Assembly: GCF_028622115.1 (NCBI RefSeq)
Contig: NZ_CP097263.1
Span: 9,993,501 to 10,057,500 of the forward strand
DNA from: Kutzneria chonburiensis
GTDB taxonomy: Bacteria; Actinomycetota; Actinomycetes; Mycobacteriales; Pseudonocardiaceae
Direction of reading: 5' to 3'
DNA: 64,000 nt
Part shown: positions 33,267 to 41,950 of the stretch, piece by piece
Layout: every line of letters begins with the position of its first letter
How positions within the stretch are numbered: the stretch's first letter is position 1
Program-made: the position numbers and the translations under genes
The notes under the pieces: generated by a model
Told to the model about the DNA's origin: nothing
Seen by the model: the letters and a program-made list of their open reading frames with translations, nothing else
The model's database searches: none

Positions 33267-35990
33267 GTGCCGCGCGGTGCCGCTCGACTCCTTGTCCTGA
33301 CAACGACTGTCCTCGCAGTCCTGGCCTCGGTGACCGTCCCGGCGGACGGTGCGGGCACGTCGATCATCACGATCGACGGAACCTCGCCCGGACGCGTCTT
33401 CGACGGGGTCGGCGCGCTGTCGGCCGGCGCTTCCTCCCGGCTGCTCGTCGACTACCCGGAACCCGAGCGCGGCCAGATCCTCGACTACCTGTTCACTCCC
33501 GGCCATGGCGCGGCTCTCCAGGTCCTGAAGGTGGAGATCGGTGGGGACACCAACTCCACCGACGGCACCGAGCCCAGTCACATGCGCGGCCCCGGCGACC
33601 TGAACTGCGATCGTGGCTACGAGTGGTGGCTGATGGAACAGGCCAAGCAGCGCAACCCGAACGTCACACTGTCCGCGCTCGCCTGGGGAACGCCGGGCTG
33701 GGTCGGCGGCGGCCAGCAGACCGTGTGGACCGACCGGTTCACCTCGTACCTGTTGTCCTGGCTGGGCTGCGCCGCTCGACATGGACTGCGCATCGACTAC
33801 CTCGGTGGCTGGAACGAAAAAGGTTTCAACGCCGCCTGGTACGAGAAGTTGCGCGCCGCGCTGGTCCGCAACGGCTACGGCTACATCAAGATCGTCGCCG
33901 ACGACAGTTTCAACTGGAGTGTCGCGGGCGCGCTGGCCACCGATCCCGCCTTCGCCGCCGCGGTCGATGTGGTTGGCCAGCACTACGTGTGCGGTTATCT
34001 CACCGCCTACACCAGCTGTCCCAGTCCTTCGACCGCACAGCAGCTGAACAAACCGTTGTGGGCCAGCGAGCAGGGCTCGCAGCCGTACGACACCGGCGCC
34101 GCGCCGCTGGCCCGCGCGCTCAACCGGCAGTACATCGACGGCCGGATTACCGGCGCCGTCAACTGGTCGCTGGAATGGTCGGCCTATCAGGGACTGCCCT
34201 TCGCCGGCGACGGGCTGTTGCTGGCCAACGAACCCTGGTCCGGCCACTACACCGTCGGACCCAGCGTGTGGGCGACCGCGCACACCACCCAGTTCACCCA
34301 GCCTGGTTGGCGCTACCTGGACAGCGGCAGCACCCGCATCCCCGGCGGCAGCGTGGTCAGCCTCCGCTCACCCGTCAGCGCCGACTGGAGCAGCATCGCG
34401 GAAACGCTGGACGCCACCACGCCCCAGCAGGTCACGTTCTCGATTGCGGGCGGCCTGTCCACCGGAGCCGTCCACGTCTGGTCGTCCACTATGGACTCCG
34501 CCAGGCCCTCGGACTGGTTCGTCCGCCAGCCGGACATCCGCCCGAACCACGGCGCCTTCACCGTCACCCTGCAACCTGGTCGCGTGTACTCGTTCACCAC
34601 GACGAACGGTCAGGGCCGAGGAGCAGCGGCCTCGCCGCCCGCCTCCGCCTGGCGACTGCCCTATGTGGACGATTTCGGCCGCTATCCGACGGACGCCACC
34701 CCACGGTACTTCTCAGATCTCGGCGGCACTTTCGCCACCGCGCCGTGCACGGGCCGGCCCGGTATGTGCCTGCGGTCCGCCGTGGATCAGCAGCCGGTGC
34801 AGTGGAACAACCTGGACAACCACCCGCTGACCGTGATCGGCGACCCGACGAACTGGCACGACTACGACGTCGGTGTGGACGCGCGGCTGGACCAGGCCGG
34901 CAGTGTGGACCTCGGCGCCCGGGTGGTCAACGGCGTCTCCGGCTATCACCTCACCGCCGGCAGCGACGGCCACTGGACGCTGACCAGGGTCGCACCGGAT
35001 GGCGCCGTCAGCACACTGGCCAGTGGCTCCACGGACTTCCCGGTCGGCGCCTGGCACCACGTGTCCCTGCGGGTCCGGCAGATCGAGGTCACCGCCGCCG
35101 TCGACGGCCGTCCGCTGGCCACCGTCGGCGACGACGTCGACACCGCCGGACAGGTGTCCCTCGGCGTGTCCAACTACCAGCACGCCGAGTTCGCCAACCT
35201 CACCGTCACCCCGGACCTTGGCGTCGCGACCAGGCTGTCCGTCGCCAACATCTCGCCCTCCCCGGTCTACCTGGCCGCGCCAGGGGACCAGACCGTCGTG
35301 AGTGCGCAGGTGAGCAATCCCGGTCCGGTACCGGCGACCGCGATCACGCTGGCGCCGCGCGTCCCGTCCGGTTGGACCGTTGTCCAGGTCCAGTCCGGAC
35401 CGACCACGCTGGCCCCGGGCCAGACCGGCACCTGGCGCTGGCGGATCGGCTCGCCGTCCGATGTCATGCCGGACAGCTACCCCGGCGCAGTGACACTGAA
35501 CTATCGATCCGGCGGCCAGGTTGGCGCAGGGGCAAGAGATTTGCCGCTCTACGTCGGCATGGTCCCGCAGTCCGCCATGACCGCCACCGCCGACAGCGCG
35601 CAGGAGCCCGGCTATGAAGCCAAATCCGCGATCGACGGCGACCGGACCACCATGTGGCATTCCGCATGGTCGCCCTACCAGCCACCTCCGCACGAGCTGA
35701 CCCAGGACCTCGGCGGCGGATATCAGGTGACCGGCCTGCGGTACGTACCTCGCCAGGACGGCAACCCGAACGGCATAGTCACCTCCTACGCGGTTGAGGT
35801 CAGCATGGACGGCACGACCTTCACACCGGTGGCAACCGGAAGTTGGGCGGCCGACGACAGCACCAAGTCCGCCGTCTTCCCCGCCCGGGCCGCCCGGTAC
35901 GTGCGGCTTCGAGCCCTGGCCGGTGTGAACGGCTACACCGCCGCCGCCGAGATCAACGTTTTCGGGAAACCGAGCCATGGAGAACGGTGA
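33267..35990 (+). CDS. Secreted GH59 galactocerebrosidase-like beta-galactosidase with CBM32
   Basis: A 907-residue exported relative of human galactosylceramidase (GALC). The signal peptide ends near VPADGAG. The barrel begins DGVGALSAGASSRLL and contains LKVEIGGDTNSTDGTEPSH. The acid/base is Glu184 (GGWNEKGF) and the nucleophile Glu268 (LWASEQGS). A beta-sandwich, a GALC-like lectin domain (about 450-640), a NEW3-type domain (VSAQVSNPGPVPATAITL) and a C-terminal F5/8-type CBM32 (about 770-900) follow. I chose GTG 33267 with GGAGG 8 bases upstream. Substrates could be galactolipids or beta-galactosyl glycans. With GH27 and GH89 next door it suggests stepwise trimming of a galactose- and GlcNAc-capped glycan or glycolipid. 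Confidence 0.9.
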   Translation: MPRGAARLLVLTTTVLAVLASVTVPADGAGTSIITIDGTSPGRVFDGVGALSAGASSRLLVDYPEPERGQILDYLFTPGHGAALQVLKVEIGGDTNSTDGTEPSHMRGPGDLNCDRGYEWWLMEQAKQRNPNVTLSALAWGTPGWVGGGQQTVWTDRFTSYLLSWLGCAARHGLRIDYLGGWNEKGFNAAWYEKLRAALVRNGYGYIKIVADDSFNWSVAGALATDPAFAAAVDVVGQHYVCGYLTAYTSCPSPSTAQQLNKPLWASEQGSQPYDTGAAPLARALNRQYIDGRITGAVNWSLEWSAYQGLPFAGDGLLLANEPWSGHYTVGPSVWATAHTTQFTQPGWRYLDSGSTRIPGGSVVSLRSPVSADWSSIAETLDATTPQQVTFSIAGGLSTGAVHVWSSTMDSARPSDWFVRQPDIRPNHGAFTVTLQPGRVYSFTTTNGQGRGAAASPPASAWRLPYVDDFGRYPTDATPRYFSDLGGTFATAPCTGRPGMCLRSAVDQQPVQWNNLDNHPLTVIGDPTNWHDYDVGVDARLDQAGSVDLGARVVNGVSGYHLTAGSDGHWTLTRVAPDGAVSTLASGSTDFPVGAWHHVSLRVRQIEVTAAVDGRPLATVGDDVDTAGQVSLGVSNYQHAEFANLTVTPDLGVATRLSVANISPSPVYLAAPGDQTVVSAQVSNPGPVPATAITLAPRVPSGWTVVQVQSGPTTLAPGQTGTWRWRIGSPSDVMPDSYPGAVTLNYRSGGQVGAGARDLPLYVGMVPQSAMTATADSAQEPGYEAKSAIDGDRTTMWHSAWSPYQPPPHELTQDLGGGYQVTGLRYVPRQDGNPNGIVTSYAVEVSMDGTTFTPVATGSWAADDSTKSAVFPARAARYVRLRALAGVNGYTAAAEINVFGKPSHGER

Positions 35991-36065
35991 GTACACCGAC
36001 CACCGGCTGGGGTTCGCAGAGGTCACCGTTCCGCCAGGCGCTCGGTTGGTTCGCGCGGCAGGATG

Positions 36066-37247
36066 TCAGTGCTGGAGGCGAAGCTGGAGCCAGCAGGAGA
36101 GTCGATCGTCGGGGTGGCCGAGCAGGTCGACGCCGAACAGGTCGCAGACACGGCGGAGCCGGTACTTGAGGGTATTGGGATGCACGGTCAGGCTCCGCGC
36201 TGCCTCGCCGATGTTGCCGGCGGCGTCCAGCCAAGCGACCACTGACGCCGCATAGTGCGTGCGGCGGGTGCGATCGTGCTTGAGCATCGCTTCGATTCCC
36301 GGGTGGCGCAGCGCGGGGTGGCGTGCCAGCTCGTCGGAGAAGTGCATGAGCAGCACCCTGGCGTGGACGTCACCGAGCGCGGTGACCGGCCGACTATCAG
36401 GATCGGCGGTGATCACCCGCAGGATGTCGTCCACTTCGGCACGCAACGTGGGCACCTCGGTGGCCGCGGTGGCCGTACGGCTCTGCGCGCAGCGCACGGG
36501 CGCATCCAGAGTTCTGTCGAGGGCGGCCACGGCCTGCTCGGCGAGGCGGCGTGCGGTGGCCGGTGGATTGTTGGGCAACAGGATGTACACGGTGCGGTTG
36601 ATCGTGGCCGTGGCCGCCTCCGCGGACACCGCTGCCCAGTGCCGAGTTGCGGCGGTACTCAGCCATGCGTCCGACTCTCCGTTCGGCGACGCGAGGCCGA
36701 GCAGGGTCAGCCGCGGCGGGTCGGGCAGGCCGAGCCGGGCACGCGCCTCGCCGATGGTGACTTCGCCCGTCAGCAGGCCGCGCAGCGCGTTCTCACGGAT
36801 CCGCCGGTCAAGCTCGGCAGCGCCCCACTGGCGCAGCAGGTGCGTCGCGGCCAGCCGGGCGCCGTCGAGCAGTGCGGCTTCGCCGGCCGCGTCCATCGGC
36901 GTGGCGCCTTCGATCGCCCAGATCGTGCCCAATGGCCGTTCGCCGGCACGGATCGCCACGGCCGCGCGCGGCAGTTCGTCCTCGGCCAGGATGGGCAGCC
37001 GCACGACTCCAGTGGCCGCCAGGACCTGCCGGTACTGCTCGAAGTGCTCGGGCTGGTCAGGGACGCGGCGATCGAGGATTCCTCGGCGGCGCAGTTCGTC
37101 GATGCGCTGCTCGGGGATCGAGGAGTAGGCGAGCACTCGGTTGTCGAGGTCCTCAATGGACACGGAACCGCCGATCACGGCCGCCACGGCGTCGGCAAGG
37201 GCGTACAGCTCCTCGCAGGTGCCGCCGACGTTTGGCGATGCCGTCAT
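36066..37247 (-). CDS. PucR/CdaR-type transcriptional regulator
   Basis: About 393 residues. The N-terminal half is a GAF-like sensor (EELYALADAVAAVIGGSVSIEDLDNRVLAYS and later RAAVAIRAGERPLGTIWAIEG). A middle GGDEF-like CdaR region follows. The C-terminal PucR-type helix-turn-helix is SVVAWLDAAGNIGEAARSLTVHPNTLKYRLRRV. The open frame continues upstream to 37517, but similarity begins only near the ATG at 37247, which I take as the start; its ribosome site is weak. The gene is divergent from the serine hydrolase at 37497 and tail-to-tail with GH59. Regulators of this class usually activate adjacent catabolic genes, so control of the hydrolase or the glycosidases is possible. Confidence 0.85.
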   Translation of the reverse strand: MTASPNVGGTCEELYALADAVAAVIGGSVSIEDLDNRVLAYSSIPEQRIDELRRRGILDRRVPDQPEHFEQYRQVLAATGVVRLPILAEDELPRAAVAIRAGERPLGTIWAIEGATPMDAAGEAALLDGARLAATHLLRQWGAAELDRRIRENALRGLLTGEVTIGEARARLGLPDPPRLTLLGLASPNGESDAWLSTAATRHWAAVSAEAATATINRTVYILLPNNPPATARRLAEQAVAALDRTLDAPVRCAQSRTATAATEVPTLRAEVDDILRVITADPDSRPVTALGDVHARVLLMHFSDELARHPALRHPGIEAMLKHDRTRRTHYAASVVAWLDAAGNIGEAARSLTVHPNTLKYRLRRVCDLFGVDLLGHPDDRLSCWLQLRLQH

Positions 37248-37496
37248 CCGCACCGACGAAGTGTAGGCGATTTCGCCAACGACGCGCCATTGAGCGAAAA
37301 CCAGAATTGCAGGACCGCGGGACCGGAAGGAAGCCGGACCGGGGTGAGCACCCTTGCCGTGTTGCCCGACTTCACCGTGCCAGCTGACATCTCGGCCACC
37401 AACCGCAACCACATCGGCGACATGAGCCGGCCTCGACGTCCGCGCGGAGTTCCGGCCGGACCGGGCAGCGGCGACAATCAACCTCGGGAAGGAACC

Positions 37497-38714
37497 ATGA
37501 GTCACAGGATCTGGCATCGCGTTCTAGCTCTGGTTGTCGGAATGGCCACCGTGCTGTCCACGTCCACGGCCGCCGCGGCGGGTCAGGGCACTGGGAGAAA
37601 GCTGGACGAGGCGCTGGAACGGGCCGCGTCGAAGTTCGGTGACATCGGTGCGCAGGCTGTGGTGATCCGCAACGGCCGAGTGATGTGGTCGGGCAACCGT
37701 GGCAAGGCGACCATCGACCCGGCGACGCCGGTCACGGACCGCACACTGTTCTCGTACGCCAGCCTCGGCAAGATGTTGTTCGCGACATTCGTGTTGCACC
37801 AGGCCGAGAACGGGGTGCTCGACCTCGACAAGCCGATCTCCACCTACATCGGCGACGAGGTGGCGGGTTCACGGGTCGTCACAACCCGGATGTTGCTGAC
37901 GCACACCGCGGGTTACCCGGACCTGTACGGGGATCCGGCCACGGCGCCGCTGTTCCCGCCCGGCGACCGGTACGACCCCAACCGGCCGTACACGTTCGAG
38001 ATGCTGAACGCCGGCATCCGCCAACCGGTCGATCCCGGCAGGCGCTTTGAGTACTCCAACACCGGCTACATCATCCTGGGGCACGTCCTGGCCAAGATCT
38101 CCGGCGGTGACCGGGCATTGGAGTGTGCCTACCGGGATTTCGTCCGGCGGGCAGGCACTGCGTGGGTGCCGGTGACCGACGACGTCCTCACCATCAAGCG
38201 CACACAGGGCGCCTTCAGTCGCTTCGCGCACGGCTATGACCGCCTCGACGACGGGAACCTGGCGGACACCTTCACCCGGTACGGCGCGAAGGGCATCCCG
38301 ACCGACCTGTACGGCCTGCCGTTCACCGACGGCGCGCTGGCCGGAACCGCGACCGGCCCGGGTCTGGTACTCGACGCGTTGTTCGTCCGCGGCACCATGC
38401 TCCGGCCGGACACCGTGCGAATGATGGTCACGCCATCACCGCAGTCACGCCAGAACCCGGATCCGGAGTCCGGCACGTACGGGATGGGCACCTTCCAGAC
38501 CAAGGCTGCGGGACACACCTGGCAAGGCCACGCCGGCAGCTACGGCGGATTCATGTCGATGGCCGCGACCGACGTCGACCGCGGCATCACGATCGCCGTC
38601 GTCGTCAACGAGACGTCGTCGGCAAATCCGGCGACCGTGATCTGGCAGGCGTTGGCCGAGGCCGCTACCCCCGGCGCGGGAGCGGCTGCAACGGGCGGTG
38701 GCGGACGTGAGTGA
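37497..38714 (+). CDS. Secreted serine hydrolase of the beta-lactamase/class C (DD-peptidase) family
   Basis: A 405-residue exported protein with a signal peptide ending TSTAAAA and a GGGAAGGA ribosome site ahead of ATG 37497. The active-site serine is Ser89 in SLGK (S-x-x-K with Lys92), the second motif is Tyr186 in YSNTGY, and the third is HAGSYGG near residue 345 in place of KTG. MLLTHTAGYPDLY is the typical class C-like segment. Such proteins act as D-stereospecific peptidases, esterases or penicillin-binding relatives outside the cell; true beta-lactamase activity is less likely. The 3' end runs into the serine recombinase remnant with a 2-base overlap. Confidence 0.9.
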   Translation: MSHRIWHRVLALVVGMATVLSTSTAAAAGQGTGRKLDEALERAASKFGDIGAQAVVIRNGRVMWSGNRGKATIDPATPVTDRTLFSYASLGKMLFATFVLHQAENGVLDLDKPISTYIGDEVAGSRVVTTRMLLTHTAGYPDLYGDPATAPLFPPGDRYDPNRPYTFEMLNAGIRQPVDPGRRFEYSNTGYIILGHVLAKISGGDRALECAYRDFVRRAGTAWVPVTDDVLTIKRTQGAFSRFAHGYDRLDDGNLADTFTRYGAKGIPTDLYGLPFTDGALAGTATGPGLVLDALFVRGTMLRPDTVRMMVTPSPQSRQNPDPESGTYGMGTFQTKAAGHTWQGHAGSYGGFMSMAATDVDRGITIAVVVNETSSANPATVIWQALAEAATPGAGAAATGGGGRE

Positions 38715-39000
38715 CCCGGGCGATCCGTTCACCAAGGCGCTGCGCGGCACCTACAACGAGCTCCACGGCGAAAAGACGGCGGTGTTGGCGGCCATCACTG
38801 ACCTCGACAAGGCCGATGAGGGCGAAACCGGTCGTTCGAGCGTTGCCGGCTTCGTATTGCTCGACTCGCTGCCGTTCCTGGCGCTGAAACCGAGCGATGC
38901 GCCGGAGGCGTTGCTGAGGCGGTTGTTCGAGGTCAGCCACCTGGGCGTACCCGAGATCGCCGAAACAGCGGAAAGGCTGACCACCGTGCTCGAAACGCAA
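38713..39000 (+). pseudogene. Decayed C-terminal fragment of a large serine recombinase
   Basis: The open frame here encodes DPFTKALRGTYNELHGEKTA, a coiled-coil-like stretch, and LLDSLPFLALKPSDAPEALL followed by RRLFEV. This matches the C-terminal end of actinomycete phage/ICE-type large serine recombinases as I know them. The catalytic resolvase domain and zinc-ribbon are missing. Compared with relatives, about 25 residues after LFEV also appear deleted before the final AETAERL helix. The frame then runs without a stop through a tRNA terminator and the tRNA gene, so it cannot be an intact gene. It is a relic of an integrated element beside the tRNA. Confidence 0.65.
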
Positions 39001-39003
39001 GAA

Positions 39004-39026
39004 ACGCCTGCTCAGGGAGCAGGCGT
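39004..39026 (-). terminator. Rho-independent terminator for the tRNA gene
   Basis: A perfect 10-bp-arm hairpin (ACGCCTGCTC / GAGCAGGCGT, loop AGG on the plus strand) begins 22 bases downstream of the tRNA 3' end. On the minus strand it is followed by TTTCTTGCGTTT, a usable U-tract. Confidence 0.8.
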
Positions 39027-39047
39027 GGCTTGTGTGGATGCGGTATG

Positions 39048-39120
39048 TGCCCCCGGTCAGATTCGAACTGACACTGGACGGGTTTTGAATCCGTTGCCTC
39101 TGCCGTTGGGCTACGGGGGC
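39048..39120 (-). tRNA. tRNA with anticodon CAA (Leu by code), short variable arm
   Basis: A 73-nt cloverleaf on the minus strand. The acceptor stem is a perfect 7 bp (GCCCCCG/CGGGGGC) with discriminator A; CCA is not encoded. The D-arm has the conserved GG. The anticodon loop is TTCAAAA, giving anticodon CAA (codon UUG). The anticodon stem has four pairs plus an A-C mismatch at 31-39. The variable loop is only 5 nt (CCAGT) and the T-arm GTCAG-TTCGAAT-CTGAC is canonical. A leucine tRNA should be class II with a long variable arm, so this molecule is atypical. I recall a similarly annotated tRNA-Leu(CAA) near pdtaR in other actinobacteria, but cannot verify it here. Confidence 0.85.
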
Positions 39121-39286
39121 CTGTTGCGGAGATGCATGACTCTACGCGACGGGGCGAGGGGGTTCCCGGGCGGGGGTGTCGGGCTGATCACGCGGCTGGG
39201 GCGGGTGGTGGGCGCGCACACTGAGTAAACTGCGGTTTCGGTCCACTCGTCAGGGTGGATTCCAGCGATCGCACAGGAGGACCGCG

Positions 39287-39898
39287 GTGACCCAGCCGGC
39301 TGCCGAGGCCCAGACGCAGGCTGCTGCCCCGCAGCGTCGGGTGCTCGTCGCGGAGGACGAGGCGCTGATCCGGCTCGACCTGGTGGAGATGCTCCGCGAG
39401 GAGGGCTACCAGGTGGTCGGCGAGGCGGGTGACGGCGAAGAGGCCGTGAAGCTCGCCGGGGATCTGCGACCTGACCTGGTGATTCTTGACGTGAAGATGC
39501 CGAAGATGGACGGCATCGAAGCCGCCTCGGTGATCGCCAAGGAGCGGATCGCCCCGGTGGTGATCCTGACGGCGTTCAGCCAGCGGGACCTGGTGGAGCG
39601 GGCCCGCGACGCGGGGGCGATGGCGTACCTGGTGAAGCCGTTCGCGAAGCGGGACCTGGTGCCGGCGGTCGAACTGGCGATGAGCCGGTTCTCCGAACTC
39701 CAGGCGCTGGAGAACGAGGTGGCCAGCCTCACGGACCGGCTGGAGACCCGCAAGGTGATCGAGCGGGCCAAGGGGCTGCTGATGAGCGCTCAGGGCCTGA
39801 CCGAGCCGGAGGCGTTCCGCTGGATCCAGCGCACGGCGATGGACCGCCGCACGACGATGAAGGCGGTCGCGGAGGCCGTGGTCGACAGCATCAAGTGA
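39287..39898 (+). CDS. pdtaR: ANTAR-domain response regulator PdtaR
   Basis: A 203-residue regulator. The receiver domain (about 17-130) has acidic residues VAEDEAL, phosphoacceptor Asp68 (LVILDVKMPKMDG) and lysine in LVKPF. A coiled-coil linker (ELQALENEVASLTDRLETRKV) leads to an ANTAR RNA-binding domain (IERAKGLLMSAQGLTEPEAFRWIQRTAMDRR). ANTAR proteins bind dual-hexaloop RNA hairpins to prevent termination; the mycobacterial homologue Rv1626 pairs with the kinase PdtaS. No kinase gene is adjacent, as usual. The GTG start has a strong AGGAGG upstream. The 3' end overlaps the convergent fibronectin-type gene by 8 bases. The position ahead of the liv operon and polA matches actinobacterial synteny. 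Confidence 0.95.
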   Translation: MTQPAAEAQTQAAAPQRRVLVAEDEALIRLDLVEMLREEGYQVVGEAGDGEEAVKLAGDLRPDLVILDVKMPKMDGIEAASVIAKERIAPVVILTAFSQRDLVERARDAGAMAYLVKPFAKRDLVPAVELAMSRFSELQALENEVASLTDRLETRKVIERAKGLLMSAQGLTEPEAFRWIQRTAMDRRTTMKAVAEAVVDSIK

Positions 39899-41675
39899 CG
39901 GTGACGTCCTTGAGCACGGACGTGGGCAACACGCCCCCGTCGGCGGGATAGAGCCGAACGTCGAAGGAGTGGGCCCCGCGGGCGAGGCTGCCGGCGCTGA
40001 ACACGACGGTGTACCGCCCGCCGAGCCCGACTCCGCCGCTGTCGGTTGGCTGCCCGCAGACGAGCTTGCCGTCGAGCCACACCTCGAACCCGGCGACGCC
40101 GGCGACCTCCTTGGAGTACCGGCCGTCGAGGAACACGTCGAGCACGACGCGCCCGCTGTCCTGGCTCTCGTCGACGACGATCCGCGGCAGCTGCACGTCG
40201 GCGGGGGCGGCGGGCAGGTCGGCCGGGGCGATGCCGGGCACGGGCGAGGTGTGGTGGATCTCGAGGTAGCTCTCGACGATGGTGGCCTCGCCGCCGGACG
40301 ACCGCAGCACGTACGGGCTGAGCTGCTCGGGCCCGGCCAGCCCCAACAACGCGGCGGGCATGTCGGCGTAGACGGTGGTGACGGAGCCGGCCGGCACGGG
40401 ACCGGGCACGGCCTGCACGAGGGGATAGGTGGCGTCGCCGAGCTGCACGGCCAAGCCGCCGACGGTCAAGCCGTCGCCGGCCTTCACGGTGGCGATGTAC
40501 CGGGCGGAAACGGTGCCCACCAAGGGTTTCCGGGAAATCCCGATGCCGGGGGCGGTCTCGCCGGGGGACAGCGCCCGCAGGGTGGCGGGCACCAGCGACA
40601 CCTCGCTGACCGCCGGCACGTCCGAGGTCGGCCCGGAGAAGCCGGCGCCGCCGACGAACACCCGGGACTTGAGCCCGGCCGGCCCCTGGAATCCGTACAG
40701 CACCGACGCCGACCGCCAGGACGGCACGATGCCGCCGAAGCCGATTTCCCGGCCATCTTGTAAGACGGTAATACCGTCAGCGCGGAATACGACCTCGAAC
40801 AGATGGGGCACGCCGACCCCGCGCGGCGAAACGGCATCGGTGCGACTGCCGCCGACCCGGGGAACGTCGTCGGCGGCCATCACCCGGGCGCCCTGATCGT
40901 CCACGACGATCTGCACGGTTCCCGGCGGCAGCGTCGACCCGACCCGATCGACGGGACCGGGACTGAGATCGACGGTCAGTTGGCCGCCGGGCCCGGCGGC
41001 ATCGGTCACGACGGCTATTCGGCCCAATTCCCCATTCGAGGCAAGCTCTATGCGCGAACGGGCACGCAACACCGCCTGATCGGCGCCGCATTCCAGCCCG
41101 ATGACGAGCCCGCCGGCCCCGCTACCTGCGTCGACACAGCCCGGGTAGCCGGACAGGTGCCAGCGCCGAGTCAGCGTCGAGACATCGGAGAAGTCGTCGA
41201 ACACGCCGGTCAGCGGCTTTTTCCACGAGTTGTCGGGAGTAACCGACGGGCTCCCGGTGGCCGTCGCCGGGTTGGACCGCTTGCCGTAAGCATCCACGGC
41301 CCGCACTTCGATCGTGTAGGACACGCCTGTCCGAAGTCCACCGAGCCGGACTTCGGGCTGTATGGTCAGCAATGTGTGGTCCAGTACGCCCCCGTGGCGC
41401 CAGGTCACCTCGTACCCCGATGCCCCGGCATCGGTCCAGTCGGCGCGCAGCGCGCCGACTTCTGAAGTCAACCGCAGGTCGGACGGCGTCACCGGTCCGC
41501 TGATTGGTTGTGGTACGAGAACGTTACGGTTGGTGAATCGGTCAACCCGCCGGATCTCCGAATTCGGGGCGGGTGGTGTGTTTTGGGGTTGCTGAACCTC
41601 ACGTAGCACCACACCCGCGCTGACCAGCAGAAGGATGGCTCCCAGCGGCACAAGCAGGCGTTTCGTCGGGACCAT
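39891..41675 (-). CDS. Membrane-anchored or secreted fibronectin type III domain protein
   Basis: A 594-residue exported protein with an N-terminal transmembrane/signal segment (LLVPLGAILLLVSAGVVL). Residues about 60-145 form a fibronectin type III domain (SDLRLTSEVGALRADWTDAGASGYEVTWR ending AVDAYGKRSNPATA). The rest is beta-rich, including a possible concanavalin-like sandwich (about 160-340, from GVFDDFSDVSTLTRRWHLSG) and a C-terminal domain with DVFLDGRYSKEVAG. No catalytic motif is seen. It may be an extracellular adhesin, carbohydrate binder or wall-associated protein. It converges with pdtaR and is divergent from livJ across 275 bases. Confidence 0.75.
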   Translation of the reverse strand: MVPTKRLLVPLGAILLLVSAGVVLREVQQPQNTPPAPNSEIRRVDRFTNRNVLVPQPISGPVTPSDLRLTSEVGALRADWTDAGASGYEVTWRHGGVLDHTLLTIQPEVRLGGLRTGVSYTIEVRAVDAYGKRSNPATATGSPSVTPDNSWKKPLTGVFDDFSDVSTLTRRWHLSGYPGCVDAGSGAGGLVIGLECGADQAVLRARSRIELASNGELGRIAVVTDAAGPGGQLTVDLSPGPVDRVGSTLPPGTVQIVVDDQGARVMAADDVPRVGGSRTDAVSPRGVGVPHLFEVVFRADGITVLQDGREIGFGGIVPSWRSASVLYGFQGPAGLKSRVFVGGAGFSGPTSDVPAVSEVSLVPATLRALSPGETAPGIGISRKPLVGTVSARYIATVKAGDGLTVGGLAVQLGDATYPLVQAVPGPVPAGSVTTVYADMPAALLGLAGPEQLSPYVLRSSGGEATIVESYLEIHHTSPVPGIAPADLPAAPADVQLPRIVVDESQDSGRVVLDVFLDGRYSKEVAGVAGFEVWLDGKLVCGQPTDSGGVGLGGRYTVVFSAGSLARGAHSFDVRLYPADGGVLPTSVLKDVTVT

Positions 41676-41950
41676 TCGGGCATGGTAGGCGGGCCTGTCG
41701 GGACGGAGATAGCTCCGTTGCCGAGTTGAAATCGGTATTTACGCTAGAAGCGCTAACGTAAACAGTTGTGGCGTTGTGCGTCGGTATGGCAACGGAGGGT
41801 TCTCGCAACGTTGCGGTCTGGTCACGGAAACGTCCGCCGCGATGACTGTGGTGCGCTTCATCGCCTAACTTCCGCGCAACCCCCAAATCAGGCGGGGTCA
41901 AGCGGCACGTGCGTATCACACGGTCGCGCAGCTCGGAGAAGGGACGTCAC

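Noticed and set aside
38698..39228. Intact 176-residue gene overlapping the tRNA
   Set aside because: The frame passes through a terminator and the complementary strand of a tRNA; only the first 95 or so residues show a family match.
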